Shown here piece after piece: positions 1-9,209 of a stretch of 37,880 bases of DNA. The translations under genes were made by a program, and so were the position numbers. The notes beneath the pieces are model-generated. The model did no database searches. It saw only the letters and a program-made list of their open reading frames with translations, and was not told the origin of the DNA. How positions within the stretch are numbered: position 1 is the stretch's first letter; each line of letters starts with the position of its first letter. Source of the stretch: Endomicrobium sp. (GTDB lineage Bacteria > Elusimicrobiota > Endomicrobiia > Endomicrobiales > Endomicrobiaceae); assembly GCA_031271205.1 (NCBI GenBank), contig JAISWG010000005.1, forward strand, positions 1 through 37,880, written 5' to 3'.

Positions 1-1145
1 ATAGATTTATTGCTTAATGCTCGTTCATATGTGATTAAATGCTTAAATCCATTTTCTTCAAATTTTTCTGCAATAAATTGGTCTGTCGGCAATTGAATAT
101 TTTTAACCGTTCTGTTTCCAACTATATAAATTGCTTTGCCGCCTTTGCGTATGTTTCTTGTAACTTTCTTTATTGAGCTTCCTAAATCGTTATAAAACGC
201 TGAAACTTCTAACGCTCTTTTCTTATTCAACGCTGTCAATTTTGGATACAAAGTCAGCAACAACGCCTGCTTTTATATTTTCCTTTAATTTTTGTCCACC
301 CATTAACATGCTGTCTATTTTGCGAGCATAATCTATACCTAACCATTCGTTAGAAAGAGCAGAAAACTGACCATAAGCGACAGTTGTGTGACTATCGCCA
401 TAAGGTGGGCTTGTCAACACAACATCAAAATGCTTATCTGCAGAATTGAATTTGTCATATTTTATTTCAACTTTTGTAATGTCTTCCAATTTAGGTAAAT
501 AGAAGTTTTTATAGTAAGAAAATGCGTTGTCAAACTTCTTAAAATATACGCCTATTACATCTGGATTAAAATTTAATAATTCTTCGGATTTCATACGAAA
601 TAACTTAAATTCATTGTTGCGGGTATAAGAGCATTCCCTAACAGTTTCTGAGAATGGAACTAGGAAAAAGTTGCGTATATTTTCGTTTTTAATCTTATCT
701 ATAAAATATTTCATAACGGTAAGGTTCTTGATAACTTTTTTTGAAAACCAGAAATCAATGTTTGTTATCTGCGGATGTGACAACACTTCAATATTTTGTT
801 CCTTCTTTATAAAATCATATAAACTATTTCTAAATGCTTTACGGGTTTCTAAAAGTTTGTCAGGCGATATTTTTGTAAATTTAACTTTTGATAGCAACAC
901 AGCAAGAGGATTTATATCGCAGCCATACATCTCCTTTATACCGCATTCCAGCCCGCTTGAAAAAGATGAACCAGAACCGCACAATATGGGTCAAGAAGTC
1001 TTCCTTTAGATATATTCAATTCTTTAAGTATATCTATACCTATTTGCGGCAACATTGTAGCAGGATATTTATGAAGATTAGGATAAGAAGAACTATAAGA
1101 TTGCCCTGTATAATCGTATTTTGCGTTTCTGACAACTTTATACAT
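1..1145 (-). pseudogene. DNA methyltransferase (probably N4-cytosine), frameshifted, runs off window start
   Basis: This is the modification gene of a type II restriction-modification pair, broken by at least two frameshifts. The first piece starts with ATG at 1145 and reaches the SAM-binding motif DPYC. At about 977-986 an apparent TG dinucleotide duplication shifts the frame, and the motif continues as CGSGSS in the next frame (984 down to 223). That second piece contains the catalytic motif TSPPYGDS followed by TVAYGQFS. A second shift near 223-235 moves the reading to a third frame, which stays open to base 1 (residues such as IRKGGKAIYIVGNRTVKNI). TSPPY is typical of amino-methyltransferases, and the MvaI/BcnI enzymes are partnered by N4-cytosine methyltransferases. 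The start overlaps the stop of the upstream nuclease gene in TAATG, implying former translational coupling. Target specificity cannot be read from the sequence. Confidence 0.85.
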
Positions 1146-1823
1146 TATAAATCCTTTATACTATTAAAAAGTAGCGGCAATTTGTCTTCATAAGTTCTAA
1201 ATCCTGTTCCATGATTTCGCGCCATTGTTCCTTTATCGTGTAATCTTAAATCAACCAATATATTTTCAGCGCGGAATTGGTCTAATAATAATGCCGGTGA
1301 AGTTCCTTGCATCAATTGCGCTCTATAATAATGAAAATACTCTACACCGTTTCTTTCTTCTGTAAAGGTAGAAATAAAAAGCAGAGCAGATATTTTCTGA
1401 ATAAATCTATCAGTCTGCCTGAAGTCGCCAAACAGCGATAATATCGCCTGAAACATGTCTGACTGATATTTCTGTTTTCCCAACATCAAGAAAAAGTCCC
1501 GCGCTGTTTGGTTTTAAAGTCATTGTGTAATATAAACCCTTTCTTCCGTTTTTATCAATATTCCCATATTTTTTAACAGCCTCTAAAGGTGGCATTTTCC
1601 AAACTTTGTTGTTAAATGTAAATAAAGTAATTAACCCATTAACATTTGTTCTATGCGCTTTTAATTCTGCTCCTTCAATATCTGGGTTAGTGCTGTTGTT
1701 CTCAGAAATTCCTAAAAGACTTTCTAGCGTATACCCTATACCAGTAGCACCGGCGCGTTTCGTACGAACAAAACCTATATCTCTAATATGTTTAAATTTA
1801 TCTTTGAACTCAGAAATTTTCAT
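1145..1823 (-). pseudogene. MvaI/BcnI-family restriction endonuclease, frameshifted
   Basis: Two overlapping minus-strand frames together make one nuclease. The N-terminal piece (1823 down to 1410) has the metal-binding stretch with acidic residues and ELKAHR, resembling the E...ExK core of PD-(D/E)XK enzymes. The C-terminal piece (in frame to the stop at 1145) has VDLRLHDKGTMARNHGTGFR, a stretch I associate with the MvaI/BcnI family. The shift lies near 1412-1425, after IIAVW in one frame and before DRFIQK in the other. Members cut CC(W/S)GG-type sites and act as monomers. With its methyltransferase also broken, the whole system is inferred to be inactive. The family call is from remembered motifs, not from a search. 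Confidence 0.75.
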
Positions 1824-1946
1824 TTTAGTATCCTTTCATTATTATACCTTTCCCATATCTCTTTTGTCTTCTCAATACTTTGGTTTTAACAACTAATCTC
1901 TTTATTTTGTCATTCTTTTTTTAGAAGTTCCTATTCAAATTTTGCC

Positions 1947-2282
1947 TTACTCTGCATTTTTACGAATGGTTTGTTGTTGTTGATATTCTTCCATTTTTCT
2001 TTCATTCAGGTAGGCTATGCTTATATTATAATCTTCTTCAGCTTTATAATACTCGCTCGTGTACTTTTTGTTCGTACCTATAAACTGTCTACCTATTTCG
2101 TCAAATTTATCTTTTTTCCGTTTGATGTCTTCTTCTATATCCTTCAAACTTATGTTCGCGTAGTTGTTGTATATCTCTGTTGCTGGATTACGAAAAATTT
2201 TATCTCTGTCCTTTTTACCGCATGAACAAAATAACCCAAGAAAGACGAGCAAAACAAAACTTAAAAAAATAATCTTTTTCAT
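1947..2282 (-). CDS. Small putative lipoprotein
   Basis: An intact 111-residue frame. It has a signal peptide with lysines at the N-terminus, a hydrophobic run (FLSFVLLVFLGLF) and a cysteine pair at about 19 and 21 that could serve as lipobox (FCSC, then GKKDRDK). The mature part is charged and probably helical (KDIEEDIKRKKDKFDEIGRQ), ending in a Gln-rich tail. A purine-rich AAGGGGAAAAG stretch precedes the ATG and could act as ribosome binding site. I recognise no family. It sits between a dead restriction system and a non-coding stretch, so it may be the cargo of an old mobile region or a surviving envelope protein. The lipoprotein call rests on the N-terminus only. Confidence 0.6.
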   Translation of the reverse strand: MKKIIFLSFVLLVFLGLFCSCGKKDRDKIFRNPATEIYNNYANISLKDIEEDIKRKKDKFDEIGRQFIGTNKKYTSEYYKAEEDYNISIAYLNERKMEEYQQQQTIRKNAE

Positions 2283-2359
2283 CTTTTCCCCTTCCTTTTA
2301 GAAAATTTAAAGAGTTCTTGTTCATTTCTCTTTTTATTCCATTTAACTGTTACTGAATT

Positions 2360-2479
2360 TTACTTCTTTAATCTCTCCAAAATCAAGTCCAACTTTAAGT
2401 TTATTGTTTCAAATTCTTTCTTTAAATCCACGCTTGCGTCAATTATTTGAGTTATATTTTTGCTTTCATTACCAAAATG
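2360..2479 (-). pseudogene. C-terminal fragment of an unknown coiled-coil-like protein
   Basis: A minus-strand frame of about 39 codons that reads coherently (DASVDLKKEFETINLKLDL, then ILERLKK and stop) with heptad-like leucines. It opens directly after a TAA, has no start codon with a ribosome binding site, and abuts the GC-raised island at about 2488. It looks like the tail of a gene whose front was deleted or replaced. Confidence 0.3.
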
Positions 2480-2487
2480 ATATTAAG

Positions 2488-2790
2488 ATAGGGGGGATGC
2501 GGACGCAGTGGTGTTTGTGAAGGGATATGCGGTGGCGCAACAAGTGAGGAAGATTTTGAAAGGTTGATGGAAGGCAAGAAAGAGCGGTGGTATTTACTGA
2601 CTCGTCGTACAACGTGAATTACACAAATCGCCAGCAGAGCTAACGTACAGCTCAAAGAAATTTGGGGGAATTGGAGGCAAGATATTCAGCGACAATTTAT
2701 CGGAAAAAGATTGTTTAGCATTTTACGGAAATACGCTAAAAACTTACATACAAACCATTCGAATTCGAGTTTCAAGCTCAAATCCCTTTT
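2488..2790. other. GC-raised island with short open segments, possible foreign remnant
   Basis: Base composition here is visibly higher in GC than the flanks, beginning abruptly with a GGGGGG run at 2491. On the plus strand a 41-codon open segment (2492-2617) includes GCGRSGVCEGICGG and TSEEDFERLMEGKKERW. A second open segment in another frame (2601 to about 2795) includes SSKKFGGIGGKIFSDNLSEK. Neither has a convincing start and I recognise no family. It is most easily explained as a broken piece of a phage- or plasmid-derived gene. Confidence 0.3.
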
Positions 2791-2839
2791 AATCATTCTA
2801 ATGTTGTAATAAGTATATAGGATAATTGCTTGTGTCATC

Positions 2840-2972
2840 ATTTATGCTGTTTTACTCCCACTTTGAAATATACTTTGACTGTAAAATCTCTTAAGTTGAT
2901 TTTTCTCTTTTTCATAAACTATAAATTTTTTATTTATAAATCAAGAAGCTCAAGAGCAGTACTTTTATTCAT
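2840..2972 (-). pseudogene. Possible YbaK/EbsC-type (prolyl-tRNA editing) N-terminal remnant
   Basis: Starting from ATG at 2972, the minus strand reads MNKSTALELLDL and then, after a stop and frame change, KKFIVYEKEK. This resembles the usual beginning of YbaK/EbsC-like Cys-tRNA(Pro) deacylases (KTNALRLLDKAKI.Y...EY). The rest is degraded beyond recognition. The similarity is short and from memory, so the call is weak. Confidence 0.22.
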
Positions 2973-3241
2973 TTGTTTTTTTAAGATTAAAATTAAGATG
3001 ATAGTTTTCTTAATTTTTTATATTCTCCGATATAATTTTTAAGGAACAACCTTATTTATTTTTAATAACATCTGTGCCTCACTAACGTATATTCAATAAT
3101 TTTTAATAATACCTTTGTTAAATCTTTTGTAACATTTATTGTAGAATTGCTTTATTTTAATTACTTCATAAATTTTATATGCGAAGTAAAACTACTACTA
3201 CTGCTATAGTTTTTGCATCTTATCAATATGTACGCTAGACA

Positions 3242-3420
3242 TTATAAGCGTTCTGCAACATATTCAACAAAAACATCATTGCCAGATACAATGTCACTTT
3301 TATTTATCCCATGTTTGTAAGTTACGTCTAATTTTAATTAAAATCAAATCTTTAAAGCTTTCAAAATGAAAATTGTAAAAAACAGATTTGTGATTTCTGC
3401 AGTGTTAAACGAGAATTCAT
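3242..3420 (-). pseudogene. Unidentified C-terminal remnant downstream of the dead hom gene
   Basis: The minus strand carries a coherent tail (KLDVTYKHGINKSDIVSGND, then VFVEYVAERL and a stop at 3242-3244) preceded by NEFSFNTAEI in a shifted frame. It lies about 200 bp downstream of the homoserine dehydrogenase pseudogene on the same strand, so it may be the next gene of the same former operon. I do not recognise the family. Confidence 0.3.
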
Positions 3421-3617
3421 TTCGTTGGCTATAAGAGCAATTTATCTATTATTTGTATTGTTTATACGACGTCTTGATAATGATTAATAACATTTTATTT
3501 TGTTTAAAACGTGTTAAATTAACAAAATTATCTAGAAATTTTTGTTTTTAATAATATTTTAAAAAATATAATAGTTATACTGTTCGTTCTACGCAAAATA
3601 ATGTGTCTCGGTTCATT

Positions 3618-4672
3618 TTAAATCTCTATTTTAATTTTTACAATTTTGAATTTTACTATGGTTTTTGTGATATTAATTTGTTTTAAAGCTTTTTTAAATT
3701 TTCTCTGTAGGTTTTATGCGTAATTATAATTATCTGGGCACAGTTATTATTGTTTATGTCAGATTGAGTGAGACTTGCGATTGAAACTTTAAACTTGCTG
3801 AGAATTCTGGAAATTTTTGACAGCACGCCTGGCGTATTTGAAATTGAAAACCTTAAATAATAAGATGCTTTACTTTTACCTGAAGGAAGAATTTTAATTT
3901 TTTTATACTTTTATTATAGACAGTGTCTAGTACAATCCCTGCAGTATTTGTAACTATAAATTTTTGAAAGATTTATAATATCTGATACTACAGCGCTTGC
4001 AGCAGGATGTTGTCCTGCGCCTTTGCCGTAGAATTAAAACATCACCAGAATTTTTTTCTGTAACCATAACGGCGTTATATTCATTTTCAATTGTTGCAAA
4101 CGCATGATTGTGATTTACAAGACAAGGTTGGCACGGAAAGGTCTATGCCGTTTTTTGTTTTTTTAGCACAACCTATAAGTTTTATATTGTAACCAAAATT
4201 TTGCGTTATTAGAACATCTTCAATATCTAAATTTGATATGCCTTTAACATATATACCTTTTACCCTTATCCAGCTTCCCCAAGCAATGGAAGAAAGAATT
4301 GCAAGTTTGTTTGCTGTATCTATACCGTTAATGTCAAAAGATGGATCAACTTTGGCAAACTCTGAATTTTGAATGCTTTTTAAGGTAGTTTCGTAATTTA
4401 CACCATTTTTTGTCATTTTGCTCAAAATAAAGTTTGTTGTGCTGTTTAGAATTCCTTTTATTTCAAGAATTTTTTCTGAAGCAAGTCCTTTGTTTAAACC
4501 TTGAACTACGGGTATTACACCGCCAACGGATGCTTCGTAATATACTGATTTTATGCAAATAGGTTTGCCTACTTTTCTTAAAGCTTTTTTTTTGTTTTCT
4601 TCCAAAATTTTAACTACACCCTTTCCTACCCGTTCCATAACCTACAAGTCCTACATTGATACATTTATCCAT
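3618..4672 (-). pseudogene. hom: Homoserine dehydrogenase, multiply broken
   Basis: The gene would reduce aspartate semialdehyde to homoserine on the way to threonine and methionine. It starts at ATG 4672 after a GAGGTG ribosome binding site, reads MDKCINVGLVGYGTG (start of the Rossmann fold), then shifts frame into VGKGVVKILEENKKK. The reading then jumps directly to YEASVGGVIPVVQGLNKG, so roughly 100 residues of the NAD-binding domain are missing. The substrate domain follows (ILNSTTNFILSKM, and DINGIDTANKLAILSS). Further shifts precede YGKGAGQHPAASAVVSDI and the C-terminal ACT domain (YYLRFSISNTPGVLSKISRI), which ends at a TAA at 3618-3620. The whole is about 1.05 kb, where an intact gene is nearer 1.3 kb. 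Deletion plus at least three frameshifts make it a clear pseudogene. Confidence 0.88.
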
Positions 4673-4730
4673 AATAAAAACACACCTCATTTGTTTCATT
4701 GAAGTTTTTTGTAAACTTCTTGGTCTACCC

Positions 4731-5480
4731 TTAATAATAGCGTTGTGGAATCTTTTCATGTGTTACAAGAGACATCCTTATGGATTCTTTGTCATGTTTG
4801 TCAAATTTTATATTTGAAAAACAATAGTGCCAATTTTTTATAAATTTTTTAACTACAGAAAGAGATCTTTTTTTAACCAAATAACTTAGAAGACTCATAT
4901 ATACATAGTTCTTTTGTTTTTTTTAGTTTTCCATCTAGATTTTTGAACGTTGCGAAATCATATTTTATTCTTTTCGTAAATGCTTAAAATAATTCTCTAA
5001 CGCAATCTCATGAACGCGTTTAAAACTATTACATAGGCAAGTTGCATAAAATACAGAGAACTATAATCTAAAAATGATCTAAATTTTTCTAATGAATAAG
5101 TTGTTTTTTTACTTTACAACCTTCCAAGCCAAGTCTCCATCCAAGTCATATTAAAAGTTTTTGAAAAAGAGCTTAAAAATTGAAGAGTATACAAATAATC
5201 ACTAAAAGTTAATTCTGAGTATACATTATCTGACATGATAAGAACATTGTACTTTTTACAAAATTTTATAGATTTTTTGAAAATTATTATCTTCAACAAC
5301 CATTTCTGCTTAGTTGTCAGTATAATTTAAAAACATTTTGCTGTTTTCTCAGATATTTTTGTAAAATTAGGAAAACACTATTTCTTTTCAATAAAGGCAT
5401 AAAAAATAAACTTTAACTTCAGACAAAACTGTGCTGGATAAGCAGAATCGCAAACCAACATTAAATCTTCGAGGTTTTAT
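4731..5480 (-). pseudogene. Class I/II aminotransferase (AlaC/aspartate type), degraded
   Basis: Readable pieces lie in several minus-strand frames and in the right order for a fold-type I PLP aminotransferase. They are CDSAYPAQF (substrate-side segment), FPNFTKISEKTAKC, VLIMSDNVYSEL (the D-x-x-Y pair that holds PLP), FSKTFNMT (with the PLP lysine SKT), the frameshifted equivalent of GWRLGW, QLAYVIVLNAFMR, and the C-terminal IRMSLVTHEKIPQ before the stop at 4731-4733. The stop lies 58 bases before the hom start on the same strand. An aminotransferase-hom order is known from several bacterial phyla and supports an amino-acid biosynthesis operon that has decayed as a unit. Exact substrate is uncertain, and the 5' limit is fuzzy (it could extend to about 5640). 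Confidence 0.7.
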
Positions 5481-5647
5481 GCAGACTATACAAATAGGCA
5501 ATTCATTTTTAGAACAATCAATATGTTAAATTTTGTTTTTCAGGAACATCAAGATTTTTAGCATATCTTCTTTTTTTATTTGATTGATTTTATGAACAGA
5601 TAATGCGACAATTTTGCCAGATTTTTATAAGGTTGTACGTTTGTATA

Positions 5648-5933
5648 TTATAACTGTTTAAATTGTATTATTCTCCTCAGAGTCGTAGTAGGTTTAAATG
5701 AAACTTTTTTTCCTTCTGGAATAGATATTAACTCTCTAGTTTTAGGATTTCTTCCTTGTTTTGCTTTTTTTAGTTTAACTTTAAAAGAACCAAGTCCTGA
5801 TAGAGAAACAACGTCTCCGTTCTTAAGGTTGATTGTATATAACTTTGATTAATGCCATGATGGTCTTATTGGCTTTTCTTTGTGTTAAACCTGAGATGCC
5901 TCTGCAAACATGTTTAGTTATATCTTTTTTCAT
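5648..5933 (-). pseudogene. HU/IHF-family DNA-binding protein, one frameshift
   Basis: The gene starts at ATG 5933 after a strong AAGGAGGTG ribosome binding site and reads MKKDITKHVCRGISGLTQRK. A single frameshift near 5830 then separates it from NLKNGDVVSLSGLGSFKVKL, GRNPKTRELISIPEGKKVSF and the end at 5648. This matches the whole HU fold, including the DNA-binding arm (RNPKT) and the GLGSF equivalent of the GFGTF motif. Total length (about 95 codons) is normal, so the damage is recent or minimal. HU proteins bend and compact DNA; another copy elsewhere is presumably active, because a chromosome without any HU would be unusual. A sequencing error in the homopolymer-poor junction cannot be excluded. 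Confidence 0.8.
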
Positions 5934-6447
5934 CAGTCTGACACCTCCTTAAAAACAAATACAAGACTATATTTTAAGAATAATTCATTTTATAATAACC
6001 TTGTTGTAAAAGTTATGTCAGTCAGAATTAAACAAACCGCTAGGCTATCATACGGAGTACCCGCACGCGATCGTAAAATAAAATATTACATTTGTCAATA
6101 TGAAAAAACTACAGAAAGATATTAAAAATTTATAAATACATCCAAAAGCTATAAGCGTGCTTTTTCTTTTATTCATTGTATGTATTGAAAAAATGAGGAT
6201 TTATAGATAAAAAGTAAGAGCTGCTCTATAACGCATGGCTGTGTGGGGCAAATGTCTAGTTTACACACTAATTGTGGAGATTAGTAAAAATGTTGTAGTA
6301 AAGGCGGTAGAAACCAAAAATGTTTTTTAAGCTAACAAGCTAACATATACATATAATTATCACCGTAAGTTTTATAATAAGATTTGAAAAAAGCAATTTT
6401 AGTTGGTATGTGCTAATATATAATGTTTAATTATTGGTTTTGCGATA

Positions 6448-6477
6448 AAATTTACCTTATTGCAGTAAGGTAAATTT
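6448..6477. repeat. Perfect inverted repeat, 12-bp arms, 6-base loop
   Basis: Left arm AAATTTACCTTA (6448-6459), loop of six, right arm TAAGGTAAATTT (6466-6477), followed by an A-run. It is too AT-rich to be a strong intrinsic terminator on the plus strand. On the minus strand the right side would be followed by TTTATCG, a weak T-tract. It lies 16 bases upstream of a small frame starting at 6494. Confidence 0.6.
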
Positions 6478-6493
6478 AAAAAACATATTATAA

Positions 6494-6625
6494 ATGACAA
6501 AAAAGTCAGGGAATACTAATGGTGTGTCTACAGTTGTCATCGCAGAGATAAAAGAAGAAACAGCGATAAAATTTGAATGTATACAAAAATTTTATGCTTC
6601 AGAAGAGTTTGATCAAAATGATTGA
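6494..6625 (+). other. 43-codon open frame, doubtful
   Basis: ATG at 6494 opens a frame (MTKKSGNTNGVSTVVIAEIK, later FECIQKFYASEEFDQND) with plausible amino-acid composition, but there is no good ribosome binding site and no family I know. It may be a gene fragment. It is listed because the hairpin at 6448-6477 sits just upstream. Confidence 0.15.
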
Positions 6626-7885
6626 ATGAGAGAGATGAAAGATAATACAAAGAAAACTTTAAATTGCTTGATGCTTGACTTCTGATAGTGTATGTAAAAC
6701 ATAAAACGTTTTTGTGCCTATAAGCTTTTTTTTGGTCAACCACTTTTCCTATATCTATATATAATATAAATTCACGAAAACCATTCGATATATTATCCTA
6801 TTTTAATAACAACGACAATAAAACAATGGTATTATGGGATTTATACTATCAAGCTTTTAAAAATTCATTCTTTTTAAACTCATTATTAAAATTTGTGCTA
6901 GCATTTTAAAATAATAAATCGATTTATATATTTCAAATGTTTGAAATGCTCTTTTAAACAAGAGACGTATTGTCAGTATTTAAAGTTAAAATTTAACTAA
7001 AAAGAAAATATTTTGCAGAAAATTATACAATTAACAATTATAATGGAAAAGTTTGTTTTAATAGGGACGGAAAACTCAGTTCAAACTTTTTTGAAGTGCA
7101 AAAGTTGTTTCATTAATAAAAATATAGATAATTTGATATTAAAAAGGTTATGATTTCAATTATATATCGATTTTTCTGTTAAATCAATAAATAGAACATT
7201 TCTCTTTACGTATATATAGAGCTCAATGTTTCGTTTATTTTTTTCATATTTATTAGGATTTGATGGTATTTGAAACAATTATCTGATCAAAATCAATAAT
7301 ATTTTTTTCTTTCTATAATTTCCAAATTTTGATAATTTACAAAAATAATTTTACGTGAATAAAGTTTAGAGTTTTTGTATTTCTTAAATAATCTAACATA
7401 AAGTTAGTATATTATTTAATAATAGTTTGCATTTTCTGTATTTTTGAATAACAATCTATTTTAAGCTTCATCTTTTTAAGATCTGAGATTTATAGGTTTT
7501 GAACGGAAACACCAATCTTTATTATTACTAAGTTTTTTTGAGCCAATCAAATAAAATGTATAGCTCTATTTATATTTTATCTTATTCTGTTACTGGTCTA
7601 TATTATATGTGGGCTTATGCACAGTTCAGTTCTTAAATTTACATTTAACAATATTTAACAAGTTACTCTTTGAAATAAATTTATTAAACAAAGATGATGG
7701 TCTTTTGTTTTTTTTGCATACAATTGGTTTAAAAAGCCAATCTTGACTTTGAAACATAATTACAAATTCAATAGTTTAGTTTAACATATATTTCTACGGA
7801 ATTTCTCAATTAATAATTCGTCTGTATAGGTATTATATATTGCTGTTTTTAATGAAAATAATCAAAAATTTCATATTATAAAAAA

Positions 7886-7959
7886 CTGCCCGACCTGGAC
7901 TCGAACCAGGAAACTCCTGCTCCAGAGGCAGACGTGTTACCAAATTACACCATCGGGCA
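7886..7959 (-). tRNA. tRNA-Gln (anticodon CTG)
   Basis: A full cloverleaf on the minus strand: acceptor TGCCCGA/TCGGGCA, D arm GTGT...ACAC, anticodon stem TCTGC/GCAGG around the loop CTCTGGA giving anticodon CTG, T arm CCTGG-TTCGAGT-CCAGG, discriminator G as expected for tRNA-Gln. CCA is not encoded. Six T residues follow immediately and can act as terminator. Confidence 0.93.
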
Positions 7960-8200
7960 ATCAACCGATTATCTGGAATCGTTATTGTAGCAGAAAATTA
8001 AAAATATCCAAAATTTGTATTTTGATTTTTATTTTTTTTACTTCTTATACCTTAACCTTTAACTAGCTTTTTGAACTAAAATATTTGTTGAATATTTACT
8101 GTCTATTGTTTATCATCATAAAAGGTGTATACGAGACAGATAATAGTATTTAATTATAACAGCCAATAATAATGAGAATGCAAAGCTATAAAAAAAGAAA

Positions 8201-8610
8201 ATGGAAGTAAAAGCTAGAACTGGAAAAACAATACTGACAGAGAATCTAAAGAGTCAAATTGTTATAGAGAAAGATAGGATTGTGTACAATGAAAGAATGG
8301 AAAATGAGATAAGTAAAAGGAAAGACGACACATATTTGTCTTTAAGGAAAAACAGAAAATAATACAAAATAATAACGATTAAAAGGCAAAATAGTGATGA
8401 TAAAATAAAAAGAGCAGAAGGCTATATAATTTATTAAGTCATACATTTTTGGGATAACAGGATATATAGAAAAATTAAAAATATGATTAGTAAACAAGAA
8501 AATAGTGTGCATATTTAATGGTGTTATGGACCTTTGAGTGCTTGGGTTAATATTAATTGGGACAGGGAATAATATATAATATTAGTTCGTTTATTGTTTT
8601 AGAACAGAAA
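8201..8610 (+). pseudogene. Possible LptF/LptG (YjgP/YjgQ) permease remnant
   Basis: The frame at 8201-8362 reads VKARTGKTILTENLKSQIVI and then RIVYNE...DDTYLSL. This is reminiscent of the periplasmic jelly-roll region of LptF, where a 'kA..G.i.te..ks.iv.LkDG.iy' pattern precedes an F-D-T-Y segment. Downstream, in shifted frames, are hydrophobic pieces (VLGLILIGTGNN, GPLSAWVNIN) as expected for the C-terminal membrane helices. LptF/G extract LPS from the inner membrane. The evidence is pattern memory only. Confidence 0.28.
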
Positions 8611-9173
8611 AATGGCATTGGATTTTTTATACTGTTTATGAAGAGTAATACCATACGAATTGCTTATGATGTGGGGTAGACATTTTGTTTGAGCATATAT
8701 TTTAGTTACTTATTTTGATTAAAAGTATGTGCCTCTTAGAGCTAATAGTTCTTTCGAGAAGATTATAATAATAATATAGTACAAACTTAGTTCTAATAGG
8801 CTTAGTCTTAACTAGCAGAAGATATAATATGAAAACAAGACTTATAGAATTATTTTTAAAGAAAAATAACGTTTAAAGAAGACTTATATACAATATGAAG
8901 GTTTAACTTTATACGTCGACAAAATTTATTTTTTTGTGTAAAAATACATAAGAACCTAAAATGCTGTAATCTATAAAAGTGAATACAAAGCAAGAATCAA
9001 CATAGAGAGTTCCCTGTTGTATCAAGATGTTCTTTCAACTGTATGGGCTGCTTATAGAAAAATATATGGGAGAAATTCAGCATAAAGACAAACAGGTTGG
9101 GTATAATAATGTTTTTACTGGAGCAAACGATAAAATTGTTTGATTTTATCTTAGTATTTTTTATTCCTTTACA

Positions 9174-9209
9174 TACATACATACATATATATATATATGT
9201 ATGTATGTA
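9174..9209. repeat. Perfect palindrome built from ACAT/AT/ATGT microsatellites
   Basis: Repeats of ACAT run into an AT tract and then into ATGT repeats, giving a 36-base sequence identical to its own reverse complement (centre between 9191 and 9192). It could extrude as a cruciform. It lies about 125 bases downstream of the tmRNA 3' end. Confidence 0.7.

Larger units (their letters stand above)
5934..7885. other. About 2 kb without a supportable gene
   Basis: Very AT-rich sequence with stops in all frames every few dozen bases. The only landmarks are a perfect stem-loop at 6448-6477, a 43-codon frame at 6494-6625 and a small GC-raised patch near 6035-6075. I see no recognisable protein fragment. 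Confidence 0.6.

Noticed and set aside
2452-2655. 67-codon minus-strand frame across the GC-raised island
   Set aside because: Composition is implausible (many Pro, Ser and His in runs), there is no ribosome binding site, and plus-strand segments over the same bases look more protein-like.
2830-3042. 70-codon plus-strand frame
   Set aside because: Low-complexity Phe/Ile/Lys translation of AT-rich DNA; the minus strand gives a more sensible gene-like fragment.
5910-6125. 71-codon plus-strand frame overlapping the HU pseudogene start
   Set aside because: It reads antisense through a clear ribosome binding site and gene start, and has no family resemblance.
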